Assembly: GCA_905221605.1 (NCBI GenBank)
Contig: CAJNDS010002117.1
Location: 124,001 to 188,000, forward strand
Source of the DNA: Symbiodinium natans
Lineage: Eukaryota; Sar; Dinophyceae; Suessiales; Symbiodiniaceae
Reading direction: 5' to 3'
Length of the DNA: 64,000 nucleotides
Part shown: positions 33,380 through 46,200 of the stretch, in pieces
Numbering within the stretch: the stretch's first letter is position 1
Layout of the letters: the number at the start of each line of letters is the position of its first letter
Made by a program: the position numbers and the translations under genes
Notes under the pieces: generated by a model
Told to the model about the DNA's origin: nothing
Database searches by the model: none
Seen by the model: only the letters and a program-made list of their open reading frames with translations

Positions 33380-35700
33380 ATTCTGCTGGTAGCGTAATCG
33401 TGGCTCCGTAACTTGCCCGGGGGGCGTTTATGGAGCCACGACCACATTACCAGGTGTCGGCGCTTCCCACCAAGGAAAATATCTCAACTTACTTAAACCA
33501 CCCTCTTGTAGGCACTCTGTGAGGTTGAAAGGTTGTTGGAGAGCCAAAACATGTTAACCTTTGACGCCCAAAATCGGTGCTGGTAACGTAATTGCGGCTC
33601 CATAGCCCGCCCGGGGGTAAGCCCCTATGACGTGAGCAAATGATGATGTTTGTCCCTTTGTACAGAATCTGTGACAATCCCTTTTGCAGGGAGTTGTAAA
33701 TCCTGGCTGTTCAATGATAGGCAGTAAGGCCGTGCTGCACCAGGATGGCTACGCTCCGCTACGTTCCGGCCTGTTTTGGATTTTTCCCACATATACTATA
33801 TTAGGCTGGGTTACGCTCCACCCCCGCTACGTTCCGACATGACTTTGGTTTTCCCCAGACCCTCCAAACATCCACCACCTACCCCCCTACCTCCGACCCC
33901 CCCTCCCCCCAAAAGAGCGGTGTTCCGCCGCCCAGCCCCCGCCCCAACCCACCCCCGCTCCCCCCTACTACTCACCCCCTGCTGCCCCCCTACCCCATGA
34001 CTGGCGGCAGCCATCAAACATTTTTATTACCCAAACGGGGTGTGGGGAAGCTAGCTCGGTCCATAAGGCTTGTGCCATCCCAAACCCCGCCCTCTTTTTG
34101 AGGAGTAAAACTTTATGACGCCAAAACCTTTGCTGGTAACGTAATCCTGGCTCCATAACTCGGGCAGGTTACTGAGCCACGATTACGCTACAAGGTGTCA
34201 GCATCTGAATTTACTTAAACCACCCAATTTAGGGGAATTGAGTTTACCAAGAGAGGTTCTTGGAGAGCCAAAATTTGTTTTAACGTGTCACCCTATGACC
34301 CCAAAAAATCGGTGATGGTAACGTAATCGTGGCTCCATAACCCGTTCGGGGGTGAACTTCACCCCTATGGCGTACGCAAATGATGATGTTTGTCCCTTTT
34401 ACGGAGTTTCGCTACGTTTCTGCTTTTCCCTAAGTAGGCCTGGGTTGCGTTCCGCCGCCCCCGTTCCGCCGCCCCCGTTTGGTGGCTTATTATTGTTATT
34501 ACCACCCCAACGAGGCGCGGGGAAGGTAGCTCGGCCAAATGGGCTTTGGGCCATCCCAAACCCCGCCCTCTTTTAGGGGAGTAGGGGCTCTGTTCCCACA
34601 GGAGAAAACATCTCAAGTGACCTAATTATGCCGGCGAAGACCCCAAACAATAAGATTGTAGAAAAAGGAAAAACGCGTGAAGTAACAATGCGACTTAAAA
34701 ATCGACAGGCGTTTGGGGATACCATAAACTTCAGCGCTGGCCCCTGAACAGGTCGTCATGCAGCACCATGAGTCGGAAGCCAAAGACATAGATGTGATTC
34801 ATGCCTTCTTTTTTGGCCCAAAAAAAGGAACATGCCCAAATGCAGTATTGGCGGCTGGCTGTTTTCCAAAACCACGATAGACCTGACCCCACAGACAGGC
34901 AAGACCGCGTGCATTATTGGGGCCTGGCAAAATGCATTCACACAGCCTGCGGTCGTGCATGTCTATTGGGTTGTCGTATTTCGTTAAAACTAAAACCAAA
35001 TCCAGAAATAGAAATAGATTGATTTTTTGCGACCAGCCACGATCCCACATGCAATTCGGAGCATGCCAAATACATTCTTCGTCGCCCGTCGCGCGAAAAA
35101 TGCATTTGGCAACGGTTTCCCGTTTGTCCTCGTTCACGAACTCGTCGATTCGCTTTCTTTCTCTGCGTAAGAAGGAAGAGCTATAAGGGCGCTAACATGT
35201 CTAGCGAAATTTCAACTTTTTGCAAGAATTCCGAACGAGGCCCAGAATCAAAAGGAACATGCTCAAATGCATTTTTTCCAAGGCCGGCTAAATGCATTCC
35301 GGTAGCTGCTGCTTTGCAAAACCACAATAGACCTGAAGAAGTCAGCCGCGCCGGACACAGGAAACCAAAATGCAAATGCATTCTTCGCCCGTGCGCCGTG
35401 CGCAAATGCAGTCAGCTTTTCTTCCTTATGTCAAAATGCTAAAAGAAAAATATCAATGCAAATGAGGAAAAGCAAGGCCAAAACAAGACCAAATGCATTC
35501 TTCGCCCGTGCCTAAATGCATTCAGTATCAGTGCAAGTGTGGAAAGCAAGACCACTTCTTCAGGCCGCGAAAATTTCATTCGCGCAGCGTCCGGTCGTCC
35601 ATGTCTATGGGGCTGTCTGTGTTTCGGTATAGGTGCATAAGCTTATAGAGCCACGATTACGTCACCGGCACAGGTTTTTGGGCTTCGAGGTAAGCAACTA
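33380..35700. other. repeat-derived region without supported genes
   Basis: Contains short palindromic motif copies (33390-33455, 34125-34200, 34310-34340) built on 'ggtaacgtaatcgtggctcc'. C/T-rich stretches lie at 33880-34000. At 34820-35640 there are two loose copies of a roughly 430-bp unit with the words 'aggaacatgc', 'aaatgcattc' and 'ccacaatagacctga'. Confidence 0.6.
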
Positions 35701-36367
35701 GCCCCATCTGCGCCCTGATGACCAAATAGCTCGCGCCAGAGCTCCCCCCTCTCCCCCATGCAATGGCAAACTTGCCACGCGAGGCTCCGAGGCACCCTTC
35801 AAGCACGTTATGATTCTAGGACTTTCAGGCCTAACCTCTAGGGGCCCTCACCCTACGAGCACGAAGAGGGGGCATGCGAAAACTTCTGAGGCTCTCACCA
35901 AGCCTTATGAACACGAAGAGGGGACATACGACAAACCTCTAAGGGACATGTTTTTACTTCTACAGTGTTCTGAAAGTGCAAAGGTTACATAGGAAAAACA
36001 CAGGATGTTTCTTGCGCTTGTAGAGAACCTTGTCGCAGAACAAGCAGAGGTGCAAGTCTAAAACGGTCACAAAGGTTATTGGAAACACCACGGGAGCTCT
36101 TCCCACAAAGAGATGAACATTTGCTTAAACCACCCTCCTTTGGGCACAGAGTTTAGCATAACGGTTTTTGCTTCTCTCTAAACCTTTAAAGTCCCCAAAT
36201 GCCCGGAGAATCCGCACACGCTTTCTGGATGTTTTCCATGGTCCGCGCTCGGGTCTTTGATTGCCAGGAAAAACACCTGGGGTCCGCGTAGGTCCACGCC
36301 CGGAGTTCTGACGCCCAAAACCTGTGTGCTGGTAGCGTAATCGTGGCCCCATACCCATCCCCTGAAA

Positions 36368-36578
36368 GCTCTGACCAAAGAGCTTGCACCGGGTTATGGA
36401 GCCACGATTACGTTCCCCCCAGCACCGGTTTTCAGGCGGTTTTTGACACGGTCGTTTCGCATAAAAAGAGACCACCCTCTTTTCGTGCGACAAGACTGTG
36501 TCACAAACCACCCAAAAATACCTGCGCTGGTAAAATAATCGTGGCTCCATAACCCGGCGCGAACTATTTGGTCAGAGC
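36368..36578. mobile_element. palindromic MITE-like element, copy 1
   Basis: A near-complete inverted repeat. It begins 'gctctgaccaaagagct', continues 'gggttatggagccacgatta', has an inner hairpin around 'ccaccctcttttcgtgcg', and ends in the complementary 'ggctccataacccggcg' and 'tatttggtcagagc'. It carries no coding sequence. Confidence 0.75.
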
Positions 36579-37177
36579 GTGTTGACCTGAAAACGTGTTT
36601 CAACGTGTTAAAACACCATAAATGTTTCCCCTGCGACCAAATTGCTCGCGCCATGGCGTGAGCGCTAGTTGCTTACGATGTCACTACGAGCACGAAGGGA
36701 GGGGACATGCGACAAACTTCTAGGGCCCTCACCAAGCCCTACGAGCACGAAGAGAGGGGACTTTCGACAAACATCTAAGGGATATGCTTTTACTCAAACG
36801 TTAAGAAAACATAGGATGTTATGTTGCGCTTGTAGAGAACCTTTTCGCACAGCAAGCAGAGTTGCAACTCTAAAACGGTTACAAAGGTTTTTGGAAGCAC
36901 CACAGGAGCTCTTCCCACAAAGGGATGAACATTTGCTTAAACCACCCTCCTTTAGGGGCACAGAGTTTAGCATAACGGTTTTTGCTTGGCTCTAAACCTT
37001 TAAAGTCCCCAAATGCCCGGAGAATCCGCGGACGCTTTCTCGATGTTTTCCATGGTTCGCACTTGTGTCTTTGCCAGGAAAATCACCCGGGGTCCGCGTA
37101 GGTCCGCGCCCGGAGTTCTGACCCCCCAAAACCTGTGTGCTGGTAACGTAATCGTGGCCCATGCTCATCCCCTGAAT

Positions 37178-37384
37178 GCTCTGACCAAAGAGCTCGCGCC
37201 GGGTTATGGAGCCACGATTACGTTCCCAGCACAAGTTTTCAGGCGGTTTTTGACACGGTCTTTTCGCACAAAAAGAGGCCACCCTCTTTTTGCGCGAAAA
37301 GACCTTCTCAAGAACCGCCCAAAGGACTTGCGCTGGTAACATAATCGTGGCTCCATAACCCTGCGCGAGCTATTTGGTCAGAGC
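37178..37384. mobile_element. palindromic MITE-like element, copy 2
   Basis: Same structure and order as the copies at 36368 and 41795. The inner stem is 'cgcacaaaaagagg' against 'cctctttttgcgcg'. The two ends are 'gctctgaccaaagagctcgc' and its complement 'gcgagctatttggtcagagc', with one mismatch. Confidence 0.78.
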
Positions 37385-37679
37385 GTGTTGCCCTGAAACG
37401 TGTTTCAATGTGTTAAAACACCATAAATATTTCCCCTGCGACCAAATAGCTCTCGCCGTGGCGAGCTATTCGGTCATCAGGGCGCAGATGGGGTGATAGT
37501 TGCTCACGATGTCACCCTACGAGCACGACGGGAGGGGACATGCGACAAACCTCTAGGGCCCTCACCAACCGCACGAGCACGAAGGGAGGGGCTACTTGTC
37601 TTGTGTTTCTGAGGAAGGCTTCGTTGCAACTGTTGGTTCCGTTTGCTAAAGATTTAGTGGAAGCCTTCTTCTCGTAAAG

Positions 37680-37830
37680 TTGTGCTAAATTGTGCTAGAT
37701 AGTGCTTAAATAGTGCTTAAATAGTGCGTAAATAGTGCTTAAATAGTGCTAAATAGTGGGAAAATAGTGCAAAATAATGCTAAAAAGTGCTAAAATCGTG
37801 TTAAATAGTGCTAATTGTGCAAATAGCGCA
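37680..37830. repeat. short 'aaatagtgct' tandem repeat
   Basis: About a dozen copies of 'taaatagtgctt' and its variants. Confidence 0.85.
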
Positions 37831-38334
37831 AAACAAAAGTGCTAATAACAAAAAAACACAAAGAGCCACCATCATTAGCACAAAACGGCCACATGACAAA
37901 CTTTGCAGCCAAAAGGGCCAAGGCAACCAGGAACTACCTGCAAAGAACACTCTCAGACCTTTGCATTGCAGTTGTCATATTGACTACATGTGCTGCAGGA
38001 TTCCTTTTGCGTGTGATGTGAAGTTGGTTTTTGCACGATGGCGTGATTTTGCCCGAGTGAGTTCTTTGCTAGTCGCAGCCCTGGGGCAGACATTTTGTCG
38101 ACCGAGCCGTCTTTGCAATGCATACTATGCAGTTGGCAGCGATGTTTTCCAACTTCCGTTGCACCAGGTCCTGAAGCACACGATGGGGTTGGCCACAAGC
38201 TGTCCTGCAGACTTGGAGTCAGCTTTGCCTTGGATCTCCGAAACGGAGGGTTGCTTTCTTGGAGTGCTTGTCCAATTCTTTGCTAGGTAGTGCCCCATCT
38301 ACCAGTAATTATGGCTTGAAAAGCTTCCATGACA

Positions 38335-38870
38335 TTCAACGTTCCGTTGCAATTGCTACTTGCCATGAGTTTTAGAGGAAGGTTAGTTGCAAATGCTACT
38401 TGTCATGAGTTTTAGAGGAAGCTCGTTGCAATTCCTACGTGTCGGGAGTATCTCAGGAAGCTTCACTGCAATTGCTATTTGTCTTGAATTTATGAGGAAG
38501 GTTTCGTTGCAATTGCTACTTATGTTGATATTTCGAGGAAGGTTTCGTTGCAATTGCTACTTGTCTTGAGTTTCTGAGGAAGGTTTCGTTGCAACTGTTA
38601 CTTGTCTTGAGTTCCTGAGGAAGGTTTCGTTACAATTGCTACTTGTCTGGAGATTTTTGAGCAAATTTTCGTTTCAATTTCTAGCTTACAAGAGTTTCTG
38701 AGGAAGGCTTTCTTGTAATTGCTACTTGTCTTGAGTTTCTGAAGCAGGTTTAGAAATTCTGAGGATGGTTTCGTTGCAATTGCTACTTGTCTTGAGTGTC
38801 TGAGGCAGGTTTCGTTGCAATTGCAACTTGTCTTTGAGTTCCTGAGGAAGGTTTCGATGCAACTGTCGTA
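38335..38870 (-). repeat. roughly 41-bp satellite, reverse orientation
   Basis: Units built from 'gaggaaggtttcgttgcaat' and 'tgctacttgtcttgagtttc'. This is the reverse complement of the array at 40145-41760; the two face each other across about 1.3 kb. Confidence 0.9.
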
Positions 38871-38879
38871 TGACGAGTC

Positions 38880-39960
38880 GCATGTCTCCTCTCTTCGTGC
38901 TCGTAGGGTTTGGTGAGGCCCGAGAAGTTTGTCGCATGTCCCCTCCCTTCGTGCGAAGTGTGAGGGCCCTAGAGGTCTTGAAGAGCCCATGCCTCGGAGC
39001 CTCGCGTGGCAAACTTCTCCTGGCAAGTTGGCCACTAGTTACCTACGATGAAAAAATCTGCGCTGGTAACGTAATCGTGGCTCTGCAAGGGTTGTGAATG
39101 CCCCCAAAAAGGGTGTCTTAAGCAAATGTTTATCTATTTGTGGAAAGAACTCCTCTGGTGTTCCAAGAACCTTGATAGCCGTTTTAGAGTTGCAACTTTG
39201 CTTGCTCCGGGCAACGTCTCTACCTATGTCTTTCCCAACGTTTGCACTTTCAGAGCACTGCAGAGGTAAAAGCATATCATTTGGAGGTTTGTCGTGTGTG
39301 CCCTCTCTTCGTGCTCGTAGGGTTTGGTGAAGGCGTTAGAAGTGTGCCGCATGTCCCCTCGCTTTGTGCTTGAAGGGTCCATGCCTCGGAGTCTCGCGTG
39401 GCAAACTTCTCCTGGCAAGTTGGTCATTGTATGGGGGAGAGGGGGGAGCTCTGGCGCGAGCTATTTGGTCATCAAGGCGCAGATGGGGCTAGTTGCTTAC
39501 TTGTACGATGCAACCGAATAACCTGTGATGGTAACATAATTGTGGCGTATAAGGTTCTTGAATATGCCCCTGAAATCATTAACCCTTTGCCCCTAAAAGA
39601 AGGTGGTTTGGGCAAATGTTTATCTCTTTGTGGGGAGAGCTCCTGTGGTGTTCTGCTTTGCAGAACCGAGCGTACTCAAATAGCACCCAAGTTTTGGAGA
39701 CCGAGCGTTTCAACTAGCATCATCCTGCTTTGCAGGACTGAGCGTACTCAAATAGCACCCAAGTTTTGGAGACCGCGCTTTCAGAACACTGTAGAAGTTA
39801 TTAACATATCCCTTAGAGGTTTGTCAAATGTCCTCCTTCGTGCTCGTAGGGTATGGTGGGGGCCCTCGAAGTTTGTCGCATGTCCCCTCCCTTCGTGCTG
39901 GCAGGGTGAGGGCCCCGAGGTTAGGCGTGAAAGCCCTAGAATCATAACGTGCTTGAAGGA
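38880..39960 (-). repeat. mosaic modules, reverse orientation
   Basis: Reverse complements of the modules at 35800-37600 and 42100-42730, including 'gtttgtcgcatgtcccctcc', 'cttcgtgctcgtagggtttg' and 'gcaaatgtttatctctttgt'. The block lies between the two inverted satellite arrays. Confidence 0.75.
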
Positions 39961-40110
39961 CCCGCGTGCGAGGTTTGAAGCTTTCAGAGAGGCCTCTTGG
40001 GGGGTTGGTCCTTGTGCGAGCGAAAAGACTGAATGTGTTCAACTAGCATCCTGCTTTGCAGGACCTACCGTACTCAAATAGCGCCCAAGTTTTGGGGACC
40101 GCACTTTCAC
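39650..40110. repeat. 'ctttgcagga...gcgtactc' triplicate
   Basis: Three copies (near 39655, 39728, 40051) of a segment with 'cgtactcaaatagcacccaa' and 'gttttggagaccg'. Inverted copies lie at about 42230-42330. Confidence 0.8.
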
Positions 40111-40144
40111 AACACTGTAGAAGTAAAACATATCTCGTACAGGT

Positions 40145-41760
40145 TTGCAGCGAATTCTTCTTCAGAAACTCAAGACAAGTAGCAATTGCAACGAAACTTT
40201 CCAGAGAATTTCAAAAAAATAGCAATTGCACCAAGACCTTCCTCAGAAACGAAAATCAAGACAAGCAACAATTGCAACGAAACCTCCTCAAAAACTCAAG
40301 ACAAATAGCAATTGCAACGAAACCTTCCTCGGAAACTCTAGACAGGTAGCAATTGCAACGAAACCATCTTCAGAAATTCTAAACCTTCCTCAGAAACTAA
40401 AGACAAGTAGCAATTGCAACGAAACCTTCCTGAGTTTTCTAGATAGGTAGCAATTGCAACGAAATTCTCCTCAGAAACACGAGACAAGTAGCAATTGCAA
40501 CGAAACCTTCCTCATAAACTCAAGACAAGTAACAATCGCAACGAAACCTTCCTCAGAAACTCAAGACAAGTAGCAATTGCAACGAAACCTTCCTCAACAA
40601 TTCAACATAAGTAGCAATTGCAACGGAACCTTCCTCAGAAATTCAAAACAAGTAGCAATTGCAACGAAACCTTCCTCAAATATTCAAGACAAGAAGCAAT
40701 TGCAACGAAACTTTCCTCAAAATTCAACATATATAAGTAGCAATTGCAACGAAACCTTCCTCAGAAACTAAAGACAAGTAGCAATTGCAACGAAACCTTC
40801 CTGAGTTTTCTAGATAGGTAGCAATTGCAACGAAATTCTCCTCAGAAACACGAGACAAGTAGCAATTGCAACGAAACCTTCCTCATAAACTCAAGACAAG
40901 TAACAATCGCAACGAAACCTTCCTCAGAAACTCAAGACAAGTAGCAATTGCAACGAAACCTTCCTCAACAATTCAACATAAGTAGCAATTGCAACGGAAC
41001 CTTCCTCAGAAATTCAAAACAAGTAGCAATTGCAACGAAACCTTCCTCAAATATTCAAGACAAGAAGCAATTGCAACGAAACTTTCCTCAAAATTCAACA
41101 TATATAAGTAGCAATTGCAACGAAACCTTCCTCAGAAACTAAAGACAAGTAGCAATTGCAACGAAACCTTCCTGAGTTTTCTAGATAGGTAGCAATTGCA
41201 ACGAAATTCTCCTCAGAAACACGAGACAAGTAGCAATTGCAACGAAACCTTCCTCATAAACTCAAGACAAGTAACAATCGCAACGAAACCTTCCTCAGAA
41301 ACTCAAGACAAGTAGCAATTGCAACGAAACCTTCCTCAACAATTCAACATAAGTAGCAATTGCAACGGAACCTTCCTCAGAAATTCAAAACAAGTAGCAA
41401 TTGCAACGAAACCTTCCTCAAATATTCAAGACAAGAAGCAATTGCAACGAAACTTTCCTCAAAATTCAACATATATAAGTAGCAATTGCAACGAAACCTT
41501 CCTCAGAAACTAAAGACAAGTAGCAATTGCAACGAAACCTTCCTGAGTTTTCTAGATAGGTAGCAATTGCAACGAAATTCTCCTCAGAAACACGAGACAA
41601 GTAGCAATTGCAACGAAACCTTCCTCATAAGCTCAAGACAAGTACTAATTGCAACGAATTCGTCCTCAGAAACTCAAGACAAGTAGCAATTGCAACGAAT
41701 TCTTCCTCAAAAAATCAAGACAAGTAATAATTGCAACGAACCTTCCTCAGAAACTCAAGT
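40145..41760 (+). repeat. roughly 41-bp satellite with 371-bp higher-order unit
   Basis: Monomers join 'agacaagtagcaattgcaac' and 'gaaaccttcctcagaaactc'. From 40381 to about 41635 the same series of nine monomer variants recurs with a period of exactly 371 bp (marker positions 40381, 40752, 41123, 41494) and no difference that I could see between the full copies. Outside that interval the monomers are diverged. Confidence 0.95.
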
Positions 41761-41794
41761 AATCCTGGCCCCCATAGAACCCATCCCCCTAAAA

Positions 41795-42002
41795 TCTCCG
41801 ACCAAAGAGCTCGCGCCGGGTTATGGAGCCACGACTACGTTACCAGCACAGGTTTTAAGGCGGTTTTTGACACGGTCGTTTCGCACAAAAAGAAACCACC
41901 CTCTTTTTGTGCGACCAGTCTGTGTCACAAACCGCCCAAAAATACCCGTGCTGGTAACGTAATCGTGGCTCCATGACCCGGCGCGAGCTATTTGGTCAGA
42001 GC
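41795..42002. mobile_element. palindromic MITE-like element, copy 3
   Basis: Outer arms 'gaccaaagagctcgcgccgg' and 'cggcgcgagctatttggtca' and inner arms 'ccacgactacgttaccagca' and 'gctggtaacgtaatcgtgg' pair almost throughout. The centre is the hairpin 'tcgcacaaaaag' with 'tttttgtgcga'. Non-coding. Confidence 0.78.
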
Positions 42003-42099
42003 GTGTTGCCCTGAAAACGTGTTTCAACGTGGTAAAACACCATAGATGTTTCCCCTGCGACCAAATACCAAATAGCTCGCGCCATAGCGCTTGCTATGC

Positions 42100-42730
42100 G
42101 CCCTGACACCGTACCAGCACGAAAGGAAGGGACATGCGACAAACTTCTAGGGCCCTCACCAAACCCTACGAGCGCAAAAGGAGGGCGACAAACCTCTAAG
42201 GGATATGTTTTCTTCTAAAGCGTTCTGAAAGCGACGTCCCCAAAACTTGGCTGCTAATTGAGCACGCTCGGTCCTGCAAAGCAGGATGCTAGTTGAACAC
42301 GCTCGGTCCCCAAAACTTGGGTGCTGTTGAGTACACACAATCTTTTCGCACAAACAAGGACCAACCCGCAAGAGGCCTCTCTGAAACCTTCTAACCTCGC
42401 ACGTTGGACCCTTCAAGCACGTTATGATTCGCGGACTTTCAGGCCGAACCTTGGGGACATGCGACAAACTTCTAGGGCCCTCACCAAGCCCTCCGAGCAC
42501 GAAGAGAGGGGACATTCGACAAACCTCTAAGGGATATGCTATTACTTCTACAGTGTTCTGAAAGTGCCAACGTTAGGAAAAGCATAGGATGTTATGTTGC
42601 GCTTGTATAGAAGCTTTTCGCAGAGCAAGCAGAGTTGCAGCTCTAAAACGGTCATAAAGGCGGCTTTTGGAAACACAACAGGACCTCTTCCCACAAAGGG
42701 ATAAACGTTAAACCACCCTCATGTCGGGGG
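42100..42730 (+). repeat. mosaic modules, forward orientation
   Basis: Contains 'gggacatgcgacaaacttct' and 'agggccctcacca' twice, inverted copies of the 39.7-kb triplicate, and the 'cgcagagcaagcagagttgc' module shared with 36.0 and 36.85 kb. Confidence 0.75.
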
Positions 42731-42784
42731 GGGGCCTATTCATAACCCTTACAGAGCCGCGATTACGTTAGCACCGGCTGGGTG

Positions 42785-42965
42785 GATCTGGACCGTGGGA
42801 GACCACGGACCCAAACCGCGTGACACCCACCCAGCCCCTTATTCCGCTCATGATCGGAGACCATGGGAGACCACGGACCCAAACCGCTTGACACCCACCC
42901 GACCCCAATTGTGCTCATGATCGGAGACCATGGGAGAGCACGGACCCAACCGCGTGACGCCAATC
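42785..42965. repeat. three tandem copies of a roughly 68-bp unit
   Basis: The unit includes 'gaccatgggagaccacggac' and 'ccaaaccgcgtgacacccac', and ends 'gctcatgatcgga'. Confidence 0.85.
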
Positions 42966-43299
42966 TAGCCAACCCCGTGACACTTCTTTTCCTGTGGAAA
43001 GACCCCAAACGGTTCCTGTTTGGGAAAAAATCCTGTGTGAGGGGGGGGGGGACAATACAAGTTTCTATGACGCCCAGAAACATGTGCTGGTAACGTAATC
43101 GCGGCTCCACAACCCGCCAGGGGTTAAAACCCTAAGACGCCAAAAGCCTCTGATTCGCAACAAGTCTCTGATTCGCAGTTGCTGACTCGTAGCTTTTGAT
43201 TCACAGGTCAGTTTCTGAGTTTTTTCTGACCTGACATGAGGGCACTTCGCCCATTTCACATCCTGCCCAAGGTTGTCTCCAAAACGGCTCTCTTCTCCT

Positions 43300-46200
43300 T
43301 CAACTATCCCAACCCCGAACTGCTCTCATAACACAAGTGTCTAAGGTTGCGACGCCTGTGTCTGGCTTCCCAAAACCAGCATTCGAAGTGCTGGCCCCCT
43401 CACCAGATGGTGCATGAAATCGGTTCAAAAGGTCCTGACGCGTGCCGGAAAATTGTACCCAGACACAGATTGTTCGCCTTGTGTGTATGTGTGGGCGCCC
43501 CCTTGCTCAAAGGCATCGTCAGTTCAGTTGTGGCAGTCCTCTTTCTCTGCGAAAAGATGACAACCTCAGCGGGCATCACTTGCGTTGTCTTCACTTCCTC
43601 CTTTCCCTCCTTTTTCCCTCCTCCCCCTTCGGGTGCTGGCAAAGCTCGGAAGCGCTGGAGGAACTGGAGGTGCTCGGCCTGCTGTTGCCAACAGATCCAG
43701 CTGAGGCTCTCTAATCGGAGACCTGAGGAGACTTCAATGGAGCGTAAGGCCCGGTCGCCACCCGCCGTAGACGAATGTGAACTTCATGGGGGATGTGACC
43801 ACGAGCAAAGACAGCCACCTGCCATGGCCGAGGCTCTGCATTCCATGACCAACCTTTCGGAAAGCAACCCACACATCACATGCATCAATACGATCGCAAA
43901 GACGTGGCCTCATCTGGCAAGTTGGCAGAGACAGGAGCAACGTATGCCTTGCACGCGCGGCGCCTCTAACAATACAGGATCCCTCCTCCGCTAGCCGCCT
44001 AAAGAGACCCGAATGGCAACCAGGAGCCAAGATCCCAGAAATACTTACACTAAGACACCATGATTTCCCATGCACAGAGTATACGGAGGGCCGTCGCCTT
44101 GTGTAGAGAGCGACTTACTAGACACCATGAAGGGACGACTGAGGCATCATGAGGGCATTTTGAGGTTAACAGCAGGGGGCTTTAAAAGGGAGGTTTCACT
44201 CTTGCATTCAGTTTGGCCCTTGCGCTGTCTTGCTGTGGCGACACTCGGAACGGCTTTTGAACATCGACAGCTACTGACAAACAGACAGGAAAACATGTCC
44301 AGCCGAGATTTTACGAGGAACTCACTCGGACTGCCCTTCCAGGGACTTTTGGGAGTTTTAGCTCCTCAGGGGATGGGAGGCCGGTACGGCATGGATTATT
44401 AAGAGATGTTACGAGCGCAGTCAATGTTCTAGCGGCTGGTTGTTCAATGATCACCATGTGCACCGAGGCAAGCGCCATGGTCACATCAACCAGCACCGGA
44501 GGTTTCGACTGAAGCTCCTGTACTGAACAGCTTTGAGAGGTGACTGCAGCGCGCGTCCAGTTCAAGAAATGTGCTTCCTTAGCAGCATCTTGCAAGGCTT
44601 CCCACGCCGCAACGAACCCTGCTGTCCGTGGATGGAGCACCTCACCAAGAATTCGGGGAGCTGATCGAGAGACATTGGCTGTTTACGTTGCGCAGCTCTG
44701 TTAGTGCCGGACCTGGGTGTAAATCTGCAAGCCTTCTTTTTGAGCATAGCTTTGGCTCTTCTCCCTGCCACATCCCGCTGCGTCACCCAGCTACATGGAC
44801 ACGCAGGGTAATCGGGCCCGCGGCACAGATTCGACTTGCTCAGATCAGTACCCTGGCATGACGGCACAGAATTCAAAGCAGTCACTATGCTTCCCGGCAC
44901 CCCAGCAATGCGCACTGCAAGAGTACGCACGGCGCACTGCAAGAGCACGCACGGCAGGCGCGAGGTCCAAGTATGACTTTCATGAAACACCTAGCGACCT
45001 GTGCCGGGTGTCCTGGACCTTATGAAGCCCAGCAAGCGTACCCCGAACATGCGGCCAGAACATGCCAGAACCCCACTCCCCTCCATGTCCTCGGGGAACA
45101 GTAGCAAGGCCAACTTTCCGCGACCACCTGACCAGCAACAGCACGCTGGCACTCCGACGCCGAAAGGATCGATTGTCGCATATGACAGAACACAAAAACG
45201 ATAAAGCGGCAGTTGGTTGAAGAGCTCAAGCACTGAGAATTGCTCAAGAGAAGTGTCGTGTCACTATCATGTCGTTGAATCGTTGTCTTTGAAGCACCGA
45301 AGCCCAACTACTAAATGGCCGCACCCAGAGGGAGGGAGGGGCGGGAGGGAGGGAGGGGGCGGGAGGGCGGGAGGGACGGAGGGAGGCGCGCCTCCCCATC
45401 CTATGAATCGATAGCTCGCACTTGTTCAAACCTTGTCTGGCCCTTCAGGCCCTACCTGCTTCAGCACAAAACCAAACTCAAGCCTAGCTCCGCTAGCTTT
45501 CGTGATTGCACCGCAATCATGCTGGATCTGCTCTGCGTGACACGTTGAAATGCATCAGGTATTACCTATTGGCACCTGAGGTAAATATACTGGCACCGCG
45601 AACATTGTTCTCAGCAGCGCACCACTCTGGGCACAAACGCTTCGCAGAACGTTTAGATCCGCTTCCCGGTCCCGCCGGCACCTGGCCCATGATGCGAAAC
45701 ACCACAAGGCACGTGCCGGACAGAAGCGCGACACAAAACATGCAGGCAGATCATGAACGGGTATGCGAAGCATTGCCTCAGCAGAAAGTACACGGATGAA
45801 ATGGCGTTTACTGCTGCCAGCCATGCCACAAGAAGTGCGTCGATTCAGCTTTGGCGTGTGCAGAAAGAGTAGCTAGAGGGCTTACATTTCGAAGCTTGCT
45901 GGAGGCGAGACATCGACGACGCTACGGAAAGTTTGAACCTCTTGATACGAAGACGTGGAGGCAAGCAGCTCCTAGGTCCTAGCAGCTAACCGTGAGAACG
46001 ATGTCAATAGAAGTCGCTTCAGAATGGCCCACTTTGTGCCACAAGCAAACCGGCAGCATGGCAGCGCGACTGCGTGTCATGCCATGTCAATGGGCGACAT
46101 GTCTGCAAGTCAGGACCAGGCACGGCCCATCCAAAGCCTGCTGATGACAACAGGCTGTGTCATGCACAGGGTTCTTGTATGCTCTTGTGAACAGCATCTC

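Larger units (their letters stand above)
35800..37600 (+). repeat. duplicated mosaic modules, forward orientation
   Basis: At least two tandem copies of a roughly 820-bp mosaic: 'ctacgagcacgaag' with 'ggggacatgcgacaaac', then 'aaggttattggaaacaccac', then 'cccacaaagagatgaacatt', then a palindromic element. The same modules occur inverted at 38880-39960 and forward at 42100-42730. Small open frames are by-products. Confidence 0.75.
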
